A stretch of DNA of 64,000 nucleotides, from NCBI RefSeq assembly GCF_001895005.1, contig NZ_BCXH01000002.1:248001-312000 (forward strand), in the 5' to 3' direction. Position 1 is the stretch's first letter; every line of letters begins with the position of its first letter. The notes below the pieces were generated by a model. The model had not been told where the DNA came from. It saw nothing but the letters and a program-made list of their open reading frames with translations, and ran no database searches. Positions 1 through 9,300 of this stretch are shown here, one piece after another. Source of the stretch: Rhodococcus yunnanensis NBRC 103083 (GTDB lineage: Bacteria > Actinomycetota > Actinomycetes > Mycobacteriales > Mycobacteriaceae). The translations under genes and the position numbers were made by a program.

Positions 1-173
1 ACCTCGTCCGTCGCGCTCCACAGCACAGGGCCACGTGTCCACTTGTCGGTCAACCGGTAGGGCGTGATGTCCAATCCCGGCTGCCTGTCGGCAACGTAGG
101 ACAGCGCGCCGATGATTCCGACGATCGCGATCGGAATCACCCCGAATATCAGCGAGGTCTCGAGAATGCTCAC
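1..173 (-). CDS. ctaJ: Small membrane protein, probable aa3 cytochrome oxidase subunit CtaJ (partial)
   Basis: The gene runs off the left edge; 57 codons are visible on the minus strand with no stop. The product begins with one hydrophobic helix (about residues 6-26, LIFGVIPIAIVGIIGALSY) followed by a soluble tail with DKWTRGPVLWSATDE. A short N-terminal helix followed by a K-W-T-x-x-P-V-L-W-(S/T)-A-x-DE tail is what I recall for the actinobacterial CtaJ accessory subunit of the III2-IV2 respiratory supercomplex, and in mycobacteria that gene lies close to glbO, as here. The start is GTG at 173; no good Shine-Dalgarno sequence is seen. Family assignment is by motif memory and neighbourhood only. 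Confidence 0.55.
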   Translation of the reverse strand, partial: MSILETSLIFGVIPIAIVGIIGALSYVADRQPGLDITPYRLTDKWTRGPVLWSATDE

Positions 174-225
174 AGGGTGTGACGTTAGTCGACTTTCGCC
201 TGCGGAGCGACGTCGGGTCGACGAC

Positions 226-888
226 TCAGGCCGCGCCCTCACCCAGATAAGCAAGCCACGACGGGTCGAGTTCCTTGGTGCTGGCGAGCAGGCGCCAGTG
301 CGGGCCCTTGGGAGGCACCAACTGTGCGCGCATGGTCCACCCCAGCTCGGTGAGCAATTTGTCGGCTTTGCGATGGTTGCAGGGTGCACAGCATGCGACG
401 CAGTTCTCCCATGAATGCTCTCCCCCGCGGCTCCGTGGGATGACATGGTCGACGGTCTCGGCCTTCGATCCGCAGTAGGCGCAGCGGAATCGGTCTCGAT
501 GCATCAGAGCCGCACGCGTCATCGGAACACGGGCGCGATAGGGAACCCGCACGAACGTCCGCAGGCGAATGACGGACGGAACCTGTACCGAGAAATCGGC
601 CGAGCGGATGTACGGGCCCTCGGGATCGTCGTGGATGACGTCCGCCTTGTTGCACACCAGGAGCACGACGGCTCGGCGCATCGGAAGGGCCGTGAGAGGT
701 TCGAACGTCGCGTTGAGCAGCAATACCCGCCGCTTGACCCACGCGGGCACGCTGTCGTCGACGACGGCGCCAGTGGGGCCGTCGGGAGGGACTACGTGTA
801 AAGCATTCGCCCCTGATGCCCGTCGCCGCTGGTCTGCGGTCGCGTGGGCATCAGTGGGCGGGAGTTGTCGGTGGTGCTTGTTCTTCAT
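226..888 (-). CDS. HNH endonuclease family protein
   Basis: This is a 220-aa protein whose C-terminal half carries a complete zinc-type HNH module: CAYC at 136-139, DHVIPRSRGG from 147 (catalytic His148), the central Asn/His region at 157-162, and CAPCNHRK at 167-174. HNH domains of this sort nick or cut DNA with a beta-beta-alpha-metal fold, but many stand-alone actinobacterial copies have no known substrate. It sits in the place of M. tuberculosis Rv2469c, next to the oxidase subunit and glbO, and is a conserved housekeeping neighbour rather than part of a restriction or phage cassette. The first 45 residues are low-complexity, so the true start may be internal (for example near VPAWVKRRVLLLN). 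Confidence 0.85.
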   Translation of the reverse strand: MKNKHHRQLPPTDAHATADQRRRASGANALHVVPPDGPTGAVVDDSVPAWVKRRVLLLNATFEPLTALPMRRAVVLLVCNKADVIHDDPEGPYIRSADFSVQVPSVIRLRTFVRVPYRARVPMTRAALMHRDRFRCAYCGSKAETVDHVIPRSRGGEHSWENCVACCAPCNHRKADKLLTELGWTMRAQLVPPKGPHWRLLASTKELDPSWLAYLGEGAA

Positions 889-1081
889 GGGTGTTCTCCC
901 AGGAGAGTCGGCGCCCGCGCATGGCTTGCGTGGAACACGAGAGACAGTGGAACACGAATCGGACCTGCGCGCACACCTCTTTTATGTTCAATGACCGTTG
1001 CGGATCGGTGAACTTCGAGCCAACGCCGAGGGCGTGCGCTGGGACGGTGGCGAGATTCGACGGTGTCCGTAGACTCTGCGA

Positions 1082-2056
1082 GTGTCTGTAATCGATCCGA
1101 ATCCACGTCCCGACATCACCGCATTGGCACTCGACTCGCGAGCATTCGAATTGACCGACACCAGCCGAGACTGGCTGGTGGACAGGCCATTGCAGATTCT
1201 GGGTTACCTTCTGCTGGCCATCGTTCTCCGACTTGTCCTGCACAAACTGATCAACAGATTCACCCAGCGCAACGCCAGCGATTCCGCCAAGCCGCCGCTA
1301 CTACTGCGGCCGTTGCGTGAGCGAGCGCCGACCACGCTGCAGGGCAGCATTCTTTCCGAGCGGCGCAGACAACGAGCCAAGACCATCGGGTCCGTTCTCA
1401 AGTCCGGCGTGTCGGTGGTCATCCTCGCGTGGTTCGTGCTGTCCGTACTGGACGTAGTGGGTGTCAACGTCACACCGTTCATCGCATCGGCGGGCATCGT
1501 CGGTGTCGCCCTCGGCTTCGGCGCACAGAATCTCGTCCGCGACTTCCTCTCGGGCATCTTCATGCTTCTCGAGGACCAATACGGGGTCGGTGACGTCGTC
1601 GATTTGGGTGAAGCCATCGGTACCGTGGAAAGCGTCGGCCTGCGCGTCACCACGGTCCGCGACGTCAACGGCACGGTCTGGTACTGCCGAAACGGCGAGG
1701 TTCTCCGCGTCGGCAACATGAGCCAGGGATTCGCTGTGGCTGTTCTCGACCTTCCCGTCGCGCACACCGCCAATCTCGACGAGGCATGCGAGGTCGCCGA
1801 GAAGGCAACTCTCGACGTAGTCGCGTCGGGCGACTTCGAAGACGATCTGATGGGTGCGCCGGACATGCTCGGCGTCAACGCGGTGAGCGCGGACACCGTG
1901 ACCATTCGCATCACCGTCAAAACTCGTCCCGGTCGCCAGTGGGCGGTCCAGCGGCGCCTGCACCGCGAAATCCTGCAAGCGTTCGACGACGCAGGTATCA
2001 GGGCTCCTTACCCGGAAGGGCGACGGGGTGGAGTGCTTCCCGATCCCGCCAAGTAG
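1082..2056 (+). CDS. Small-conductance mechanosensitive channel (MscS family)
   Basis: The 324-aa product has an N-terminal membrane segment near residues 38-60, a second near 105-125, and then the MscS pore helix signature FIASAGIVGVALGFGAQNL followed by VRDFLSGIF, where small residues alternate to line the pore. The beta domain follows (DQYGVGDVVDLGEAIGTVESVGLRVT) and then the alpha-beta cytoplasmic domain. The channel opens under membrane tension and releases solutes on hypo-osmotic shock. The start is GTG at 1082, 194 bases after the divergent HNH gene. The C-terminal tail ends in a short Gly/Arg-rich stretch. Confidence 0.9.
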   Translation: MSVIDPNPRPDITALALDSRAFELTDTSRDWLVDRPLQILGYLLLAIVLRLVLHKLINRFTQRNASDSAKPPLLLRPLRERAPTTLQGSILSERRRQRAKTIGSVLKSGVSVVILAWFVLSVLDVVGVNVTPFIASAGIVGVALGFGAQNLVRDFLSGIFMLLEDQYGVGDVVDLGEAIGTVESVGLRVTTVRDVNGTVWYCRNGEVLRVGNMSQGFAVAVLDLPVAHTANLDEACEVAEKATLDVVASGDFEDDLMGAPDMLGVNAVSADTVTIRITVKTRPGRQWAVQRRLHREILQAFDDAGIRAPYPEGRRGGVLPDPAK

Positions 2057-2110
2057 CGATACTGGTACAGGACGGCAGGTTCATCACATCGAAGACGAGA
2101 GAAGCAGGCA

Positions 2111-2506
2111 ATGACCGAACCGCAGCAGACGTTCTACGACGCGGTCGGCGGTGCGGACACCTTTCACAAGCTGACCGCCACCTTCTACGAGGAAGTTGCG
2201 AAGGACGAGATCGTCCGGCCGCTGTATCCGGAGGAAGACCTCGCCCCCGCCGAACGTCGTATGCGAATGTTTCTCGAGCAGTACTGGGGAGGGCCGCGTA
2301 CGTACTCCGACGAACGCGGCCACCCGCGCTTGAGAATGCGGCACTCCCCGTTCCGAATCGGACCGATCGAACGCGACGCGTGGCTTCGGTGCATGCACAT
2401 CGCCATTGCGTCGATCGAGCCTGCCGTGCTGGACGACGAGCGTCGCGCTCAGCTGGTCGACTACATGCAGATGGCCGCGGACTCCATGGTCAACTCGGCC
2501 ATCTGA
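2111..2506 (+). CDS. glbO: Group II truncated haemoglobin (trHbO)
   Basis: At 131 aa this is full length for a 2-on-2 group II globin. Visible features are the B-helix aromatic pair in [10 protein letters not shown] (Tyr B10), the E-helix run [10 protein letters not shown], the proximal histidine F8 in RLRMRHSPF, and the G8 tryptophan in DAWLRCM, all hallmarks of TrHbO, which binds O2 and NO and interacts with lipid or peroxide chemistry in mycobacteria. The start ATG at 2111 has a purine-rich AGAAGCAGG just upstream. It follows mscS by 54 bases and precedes aglA, the order I recall for Rv2470-Rv2471. Confidence 0.92.
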   Translation: MTEPQQTFYDAVGGADTFHKLTATFYEEVAKDEIVRPLYPEEDLAPAERRMRMFLEQYWGGPRTYSDERGHPRLRMRHSPFRIGPIERDAWLRCMHIAIASIEPAVLDDERRAQLVDYMQMAADSMVNSAI

Positions 2507-2639
2507 CAGGCGTTGCATCCGAGATTCCGGCACCGAGACCGTTTCGCGCACCGAACCCGAACATCCGGCCCGTAGGGGGTTCGGGTCATCGTGGTCCCTG
2601 CGTCGAGACACCGTGTCCCGTTTGGCAGACTTGCCCCCT

Positions 2640-4226
2640 GTGACCGATCCGATGGGCCAAGCGTCCGAAGCCACATGGTGGAAAGACGCAATCTTCTACC
2701 AGATTTATCCACGGTCCTTCTCCGATTCCAACGGCGACGGCGTCGGCGATCTCGGCGGTGTGCGAGACAGACTGGGGTATCTCGAACTGCTCGGTGTCGA
2801 CGCCATCTGGCTCAGCCCGGTGATGCGTTCGCCGATGGCAGACCACGGTTACGACGTCTCCGATCCCCGTGCCATCGATCCTCTGTTCGGCGACCTCGAC
2901 GTCATGGATGCCTTGATCGCCGAAGCACACGGCCGCGACATCAAGGTCACCATGGACCTGGTTCCCAATCACACCAGTGACCAGCACCCGTGGTTCGTGG
3001 CCGCGCTGGAATCGACGCCGGGGAGTCCCGAACGTAGCCGCTACATTTTCCGCGACGGAAAGGGCGAGAACGGATCCGAGCCCCCCAACAACTGGCCGTC
3101 CATATTCGGCGGTCCTGCATGGACCCGTGTCGACTCCCCTGACGGCACCCCTGGCCAGTGGTACCTGCACATTTTTGCCACCGAACAACCCGATCTCAAC
3201 TGGGACAACCCCGAGGTGTTCGAGGACCTGGCGAAGACGCTGCGGTTCTGGCTCGACCGCGGTATCGACGGATTTCGTATCGACGTCGCGCACGGGATGG
3301 CCAAGCCCGCCGAGTTGCGCGACATGAATCTCGACCTCAACGCATTGATGAAGAACGACGACGACGATCCTCGCTTCAACAACGATGCCGTGCACGAGAT
3401 CCACCGCGGAATCCGCAAGGTCGTCGACGAGTACCCGAACAAGACCACGATCGGCGAGATCTGGGTTCAGGACAACGTCCGCTTCAGCGAGTACATCCGC
3501 CCCGACGAGTTGCACCTCGGCTTCAACTTTCGATTGGCCGAAGCGGATTTCGATGCGACCGCGATCAGGGACGCCGTGACGAACTCACTCGACGCGGTGG
3601 CACGAGTCGACGGAACACCGACGTGGACACTGTCCAACCACGATATCGAGCGCGAGGTGACTCGCTACGGCGGCGGAGCCCGCGGCACACAGCGCGCCCG
3701 CGCGATGATTCTCCTCGAATTGGCGCTGCCGGGAACGGTGTTCGTCTACAACGGAGCCGAATTGGGGCTTCCCAACGCCGATCTCCCCGACGACGTACTG
3801 CAGGACCCGGTGTGGGAGCGGTCCGGCCACGCCGAACGCGGCCGTGACGGATGCCGAGTTCCGCTCCCCTGGGAGGGCACCGAGCCGCCGTTCGGCTTCA
3901 GCTCGTCCCCTGCCACATGGCTACCGATTCCCGCGGAGTGGAGGTCGCTGACGGCCGAGGAGCAGCTCGAAGACGTCCATTCCATGCTCAGTCTCTACCG
4001 CGCCGCGTTCGAACTACGGGCATTGCGGCCGGAATTCACGGGGTCGGGTATCGACTGGTACGGAAGCCCTCCCGGTTGCCTGGCGTTCCGTCGACGCGGA
4101 GGCCTGATCTGCGCCTTGAACGCCACCGACGTGCCCATACCGCTGCCTCCCGGAGAGTTGTTGATGTCGAGCGCCCCGCTCGTCGACGGCATGTTGCCTG
4201 CAGATGCGGCAGCGTGGCTCGTCTGA
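2640..4226 (+). CDS. aglA: GH13 alpha-glucosidase
   Basis: This is a 528-aa glycoside hydrolase family 13 enzyme that hydrolyses alpha-1,4/1,6 glucosidic ends of malto- or isomalto-oligosaccharides in the cytoplasm. The four GH13 regions are present: DLVPNHTSDQHPWF (region I), GFRIDVAHG with nucleophile Asp215, TIGEIWV with acid/base Glu273, and LSNHDIE with Asp335. Start GTG at 2640 is chosen because the conserved N-terminal ATWWKDAIFYQIYPRSF begins right after it; an ATG at 2652 is also possible. The frame is open upstream to 2406, but that part overlaps glbO and looks non-coding. The 3' end overlaps the next gene by 13 bases. Confidence 0.93.
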   Translation: MTDPMGQASEATWWKDAIFYQIYPRSFSDSNGDGVGDLGGVRDRLGYLELLGVDAIWLSPVMRSPMADHGYDVSDPRAIDPLFGDLDVMDALIAEAHGRDIKVTMDLVPNHTSDQHPWFVAALESTPGSPERSRYIFRDGKGENGSEPPNNWPSIFGGPAWTRVDSPDGTPGQWYLHIFATEQPDLNWDNPEVFEDLAKTLRFWLDRGIDGFRIDVAHGMAKPAELRDMNLDLNALMKNDDDDPRFNNDAVHEIHRGIRKVVDEYPNKTTIGEIWVQDNVRFSEYIRPDELHLGFNFRLAEADFDATAIRDAVTNSLDAVARVDGTPTWTLSNHDIEREVTRYGGGARGTQRARAMILLELALPGTVFVYNGAELGLPNADLPDDVLQDPVWERSGHAERGRDGCRVPLPWEGTEPPFGFSSSPATWLPIPAEWRSLTAEEQLEDVHSMLSLYRAAFELRALRPEFTGSGIDWYGSPPGCLAFRRRGGLICALNATDVPIPLPPGELLMSSAPLVDGMLPADAAAWLV

Positions 4227-5140
4227 CGACGACATCTTCCGGTCTGCTCGCTGTTCTCGCCGCCGCGGCCCTGTTCGGGACGACGGGAACAGCGCAGGCA
4301 CTCGGGTCGTCATGGGCCGGAGTCGATCTCGACCCGCTCGCGGTCGGAAGCATCCGCGTCGTACTGGCCGCTCTGCTGTTGGTTCCACTGGCTCGGCTCC
4401 GAGGCGAACTCGGACCGACATCGCGGGGCGGTGCGACCCGATTGCTCGTCGGCGGGGTCGGGGTCGCTCTCTACCAGGTCGGGTTCTTCACCGGAGTGCA
4501 CAGCGCAGGTGTAGCTGCAGGCACCATGATCGCGCTCGGCTCTGGTCCTGCGTTCACCGGTGCGCTGCAATGGGCGCTCGATCGCACGCGTCCACGGCCG
4601 ATCTGGTTTCTGTCGACGGGCCTCGCGGTGGCAGGAATGCTGCTGCTGGTCTCGGGCACAGACGCAGGCGAGGGCGCGAACATCACGGCGGGCGCTGTCG
4701 CGGCGCTCTCCGCCGGTTTCGGCTATTCCCTGTACACCGTCGCAGGTTCCAGAAGCATCGCTGCTGGGACACGCCCGGACGCCGCGATGGCGCAGATGTT
4801 CGCTGTCGGAGCCGTCATCTTGTTGCCGGTACTACTCGCTCGGTGGCCGGGCGGTCTCGATTCGGCCGCAGGCATCGGCGTCGCCCTCTATCTGGCTGCC
4901 GTCCCCACGGTGATCGCGTATCTTCTGTTCGCGATCGGCCTGCAGTCACTGCCACCTGCCACCGTTGCCACCCTGACCCTCGCAGAGCCTGTCGTGGCGG
5001 CACTGCTGGGCATCTTCGTACTGGGTGAGTCCCCGACGCTGCTGTCGGCCACCGGGATGGTCGTCGTCGCCGCGGCACTCGTACTGTTGTCGGTCGACAT
5101 TCGACGTCAGGCTCACCGTTCGACGGTGAGCGACAACTGA
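4214..5140 (+). CDS. EamA/DMT-family transporter
   Basis: The 308-aa product is almost entirely hydrophobic and has about ten predicted helices arranged as two EamA repeats: the first from LLAVLAAAALFGTTGTAQAL to LLLVSGTDAG, the second from ITAGAVAALSAGFGYSLYTV to ALVLLSVDIRR. EamA proteins export amino acids or other metabolites, or are unassigned. Glycine/proline signatures typical of the fold appear at TLTLAEPVVAALLGIFVLGE near the end. Start GTG at 4214 lies inside the end of aglA, suggesting translational coupling. It converges on and overlaps by 28 bases the minus-strand gene ending at 5113. Confidence 0.85.
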   Translation: MARLTTTSSGLLAVLAAAALFGTTGTAQALGSSWAGVDLDPLAVGSIRVVLAALLLVPLARLRGELGPTSRGGATRLLVGGVGVALYQVGFFTGVHSAGVAAGTMIALGSGPAFTGALQWALDRTRPRPIWFLSTGLAVAGMLLLVSGTDAGEGANITAGAVAALSAGFGYSLYTVAGSRSIAAGTRPDAAMAQMFAVGAVILLPVLLARWPGGLDSAAGIGVALYLAAVPTVIAYLLFAIGLQSLPPATVATLTLAEPVVAALLGIFVLGESPTLLSATGMVVVAAALVLLSVDIRRQAHRSTVSDN

Positions 5141-5799
5141 TTTCCGCGTCGGCCGAACACCGAGCCGAATCGGGCATCGAGCCGTAGCCACACCGCGGTG
5201 GCACGGACTCGTACGCGTTCGTCCGCGGAGATGCGCGACAGGTCGACATCCGCGGTCAACGGATCGTTCCCGGTCGATGGAACGAAACCCATTGCGGTGA
5301 GCGCGAACACCGTCCGCATGGCGATCGAGACGTCGCCGGTCCGCCCCTCTACGTGCAGCACCTCCTGGTCGAGAAGGGACACGGGAGGCCCGTGACTACT
5401 GCTGTGCTGCTTCGCCAACGCCGCACCGCGCTGCGCCAGGTCGATCAGGACCCGCGCAGGCACGTCGTCGACGTGCTCGAAACCGTGGTCCGGGGGCAAC
5501 GCGCCCCGCCACGCCGAATCCATCGAGAACCCGGGATCGACCACACCACCGGTCGAGGACTCCAGCGCGGACAGCAGCTGATCCGCTGCCTGAGACGTGT
5601 CGTCGGGAACGATGCTGCCCTCCACCACTCGTACGGCCAGCGCCTCGAATCCCGTTGCGACCCAGACCGACAGACGTCCGTCGGCACGCATCCGGAGTCG
5701 TACGACAGCAGCGTCGTCGAGTCGAACTGCCTTCGCCAGAAACGCCGTCATGTTCTCGCGTTCCACGGCGTCGGAGATGGTCAGAACCCGCTCAAACAC
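5113..5799 (-). CDS. Conserved hypothetical protein (Rv2474c-like position)
   Basis: The 228-aa product is soluble and has no motif I can tie to an activity. Its N-terminus (MFERVLTISDAVERENMTAFLAKAVRL) and the run RLRMRADGRLSVWVATGFEALAVR suggest an alpha/beta fold; the C-terminus has conserved-looking RTVFALTAMGFVPSTG. It is the last gene of a three-gene minus-strand unit (gdh, thioesterase, this gene) and its start overlaps the thioesterase stop by 8 bases, so it is probably co-translated. M. tuberculosis has an uncharacterised gene in the same slot. No function is inferred. Confidence 0.75.
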   Translation of the reverse strand: MFERVLTISDAVERENMTAFLAKAVRLDDAAVVRLRMRADGRLSVWVATGFEALAVRVVEGSIVPDDTSQAADQLLSALESSTGGVVDPGFSMDSAWRGALPPDHGFEHVDDVPARVLIDLAQRGAALAKQHSSSHGPPVSLLDQEVLHVEGRTGDVSIAMRTVFALTAMGFVPSTGNDPLTADVDLSRISADERVRVRATAVWLRLDARFGSVFGRRGNQLSLTVER

Positions 5800-6256
5800 G
5801 CTTCCAGCTCTCGAGGTACTCGCGCTCGGGGTCGGTCAGCCTTCGGAGGCGCTGGGCGTCGATGTCGAACGCCGCGATCTGGGTGGACGCAACGATCGCA
5901 GCGGGCGTGTCCGGCGATTTACCCTTGGCGCGCACCTCGTATCCGACGACGAAGTCCACCGCTCGCACCTTGTCCACCCACATGAAGACGTCGAGTGGAC
6001 CGTCCTCGTGCCGCAGCTGTCCGCGATACCGCACATGCAGGTCGGCGATCACTGCCCCGTGACGCAGATTCGCGGTAGGTCGCCCGTCCACGAGCAGCCA
6101 CGGAATCCGAGCCTCTTCCAGCAGCGTCACCATCCTGGCGTGGTTGATGTGCTGGTAGACGTCCATGTCCGACCAGCGCACGTCGACACTCGTATGGAAC
6201 CCGATCCGCGCGTTCGGCTCTCGTTGCTCGGACAAGTGGTCGTCGGGCACGCTCAA
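5792..6256 (-). CDS. Hotdog-fold acyl-CoA thioesterase
   Basis: This is a 154-aa 4HBT-type thioesterase. The signature DVRWSDMDVYQHINHARMV near the N-terminus contains the catalytic Asp and the following helix of the hotdog fold; VRYRGQLRHEDGPLDVFMWV is the central strand pair. The family hydrolyses acyl-CoA to acid and CoA. The TTG at 6256 is chosen as start because AAGGA lies 8 bases upstream and upstream translation is arginine-rich and non-homologous. It is 49 bases downstream of gdh and overlaps the next gene, so it probably belongs to the gdh operon. Confidence 0.82.
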   Translation of the reverse strand: MSVPDDHLSEQREPNARIGFHTSVDVRWSDMDVYQHINHARMVTLLEEARIPWLLVDGRPTANLRHGAVIADLHVRYRGQLRHEDGPLDVFMWVDKVRAVDFVVGYEVRAKGKSPDTPAAIVASTQIAAFDIDAQRLRRLTDPEREYLESWKRV

Positions 6257-6305
6257 TGGAATTCGTCCTTTGCGTTCTCGTGGGCGGATCGGGCAACGAA
6301 GTGGG

Positions 6306-9300
6306 TCACGGCACCATACTGCGTACCTGCCGAGCCGCCACCGACAGAGTCGCGAGATCGAGCGTTCCCGAATCCGCGATCTCGGCCAGTGCAACGCGCG
6401 CCCTGGCCAATCTCGACGAGTTGGTCGACTCCCACTCCGCGATCTTCTCGGAGACACTCTCGTGCGGTTCGCCGCCCAGCAGAACCTCCTTGGTGATGGC
6501 ACGCAGTGACGAATACAGGTCGTCGCGCAATGCAAGACGAGCCAGGGAATGCCAGCGGTCACCCCGCGCGAGCGCGGACACCGAGGTCAGCAGCCAGTCG
6601 ATCCCGATATGGGCATCGAGAGCGAAGTACAGCTCGGCGACGTCGGCAGGTTCGTGTTCGGTGATGTCCGCGACATCGATGATGTCGAGCAAGCAGAAAA
6701 CGTCGAGCAGCCGATACACCTTCGCCGTGAGCTCGCGCGGGGCGCCGCGCTGAACCGCCGCATCGATTCGACTCTCCAGCTCCCGCGCTTGATGTCCGTC
6801 GATCCATCCGCCGACGAGCCCGTTCAATCGTGCGACCGTGCCTGCATACCTGCTGATCTCCGCTCCGACGGCGAGCGGCTGAGGCCGGTTCGTGAGAAGC
6901 CACCTCGCGACGCGGTCCAGCACGCGCCTCGATTCGAGCAACAGCTCGTTCGAGGATGCCGTCGGAATGGGGGCGGACCGGATCTCCTCCCACAGGTCGT
7001 CGAGACCGAAGATCGCCGATGCTGCGGCGAATGCCCGGACGGCGTCGGTACCCGTCGCGCCCGCGTCCTCGGCGAGCCGGTAGACGAAGGTGATTCCTCC
7101 TTGATCGACCGTCTCGTTCGTCAACGTCGTCGCAACGAGCTGACGACGAAGCGGATGCGAGGTGATGGCGCCGCGGTACGGCTCGCGCAGCGGTGCCGGG
7201 AAGTACTTCGGAAGCCTCGATGCGAACACATCGCTGTCGGGCAGTTCACTCGCCAACAGATCGCTCTCCAAGCCGAGCTTGACGTGTGCCATCAACGTGG
7301 CCAACTCCGGTGAGCTCAGACCGCGACCGTCCTGCTTACGGCGACGGATCTCCGCCTCGGTCGGCAGCGCCTCCAGCTCTCGATCGAGCCCGCGCCGAAC
7401 GTGCAGGTCCTCGATCACCCGATGATGGACGGTGACGAGCGAGGGAGCGTCGAATCGCGACGTGCCCAGCAACTCGTTCTGCATGATGTTGTCCCACAAC
7501 ACGAGTCGGCCGACCTCATCGGTCATGGAGGCGAGCAGATCGTCACGATCGGCGCGGTCGAGCAGATCGTCCGCGATGGCCGATTCGAGCAGGATCTTGA
7601 TGTTGACCTCGTGATCGGAGCAGTCGACCCCGGCCGAGTTGTCCACGGCGTCGGTGTTGATCCGCCCACCCGCCAGGTCGTACTCGATCCGGCCGAGTGC
7701 GGTGGCACCGAGGTTGCCGCCTTCGCCGACGACAGTCGCACGTAGTTCGTTGCCGTCGACCCGGACGGCATCGTTGGATTTGTCACCGACGTCGGAGTTC
7801 GACTCGGTCGACGCCTTGATGTAGGTACCGATTCCGCCGTTCCACAGCAGATCCGCCGGAGCGCGCAGTATCGCTCGCACCAGTTCCGGCGGAGACAACG
7901 CCGTCACCGAATCCTGAAGTCCGAGTGCCACTCGCGCGGGAGCGCTGATGGGGATCGACTTGACCGTCCGCTCCCATACGCCGCCGCCGTCGGAGATGAT
8001 CGCCGACTCGTAGTCCGCCCAGGACGATCTCGGCATCGCGAACAGGCGCTCGCGCTCTGCATACGCCTTCGCCCGGTCGGGGTTCGGATCCAGGAACACA
8101 TGCCGGTGATCGAATGCGGCCAGGAGCCCGATGTGCTTGCTCAGCAGCATGCCGTTGCCGAATACGTCCCCGCTCATGTCACCGACACCGATGACGGTGA
8201 AATCCTCTGCCTGAGTATCGATTCCGATCTCACGGAAGTGCCGCTTGACACTCTCCCATGCACCTTTGGCGGTGATACCCATCGCCTTGTGGTCGTATCC
8301 GGCCGAGCCGCCGGACGCGAAGGCGTCGCCGAGCCAGAAGCCGTACTCCCCGGCAACCTCGTTGGCAAGATCGGAGAACGTCGCCGTTCCCTTGTCTGCC
8401 GCGACGACGAGATAGGTATCGTCGCCGTCGCGCCTCACGACACGGGCAGGCGGAACTACGGACCCGCTGGCTCGGTCCAGGTTGTCCGTCACATCGAGCA
8501 GTCCGGCGATGAACGTGCGGTAGCAGGCCTGCCCCTCCTTCGCGGCCGCTGTGCGATCGACCACCGGATCGCCGGAGGAGGCAGGTGGCCGTTTGACCAC
8601 GAATCCGCCTTTGGCCCCGACCGGCACGATGACCGCATTCTTGACCATCTGCGCCTTGGCAAGGCCGAGAATCTCGGTACGGAAGTCCTCGCGACGGTCG
8701 GACCACCGCAGTCCGCCTCTGGCCACCGCACCGAAACGCAGATGCACACCTTCGACCCGAGGTGAGTACACGAAGATCTCGAACTTGGGCTTCGGCTTGG
8801 GAAGCTCTGCGATTGCCTGCGGATCGAGCTTGAGCGACAAGAATTCTCGCGATGCACCTGCGGGGTCGACGACGTAGAAGTTTGTCCGAAGAGTGGCACG
8901 GATCAGCTCGAAGATCGATCGTAGAATCCGGTCCGCATCGAGGCTGATGACGCTGTCGATCAGCACTCGAAGTTCGGCGTCGTACTCGTCGGATCGATTG
9001 TCCGCCGGCCCGTCCGGGTCGAACTGCGATTCGAACAGCGCCACGAGGAGCCGCGCGGTCTTCGGATGCGCCAGCAGCACACCTTCGATGTTGAACTGAC
9101 TGTACGGAAAGTTCGCTTGCCGCAGGTACTTCGCGTATGCCCGCAGTATCTGCGCTTGCCGCCAGTCCAGACCCGCCCGCATGACGAGTTCGTTGAAACG
9201 ATCGGCCTCGGCGCGGCCCGCCCACACCGCGGTGAAAGCGTCGGTGAAGCGCAACTGCACGCGGGATTCGCGGTCGGCATCCCCTGCAGCCTGCAATTCC

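Noticed and set aside
226..888. The HNH nuclease as part of a defence island or phage
   Set aside because: No restriction, toxin or phage genes surround it and the neighbourhood is conserved housekeeping.
2406..2639. An N-terminal extension of the alpha-glucosidase
   Set aside because: Would overlap glbO by 100 bases and is low-complexity; the family N-terminus starts after GTG 2640.
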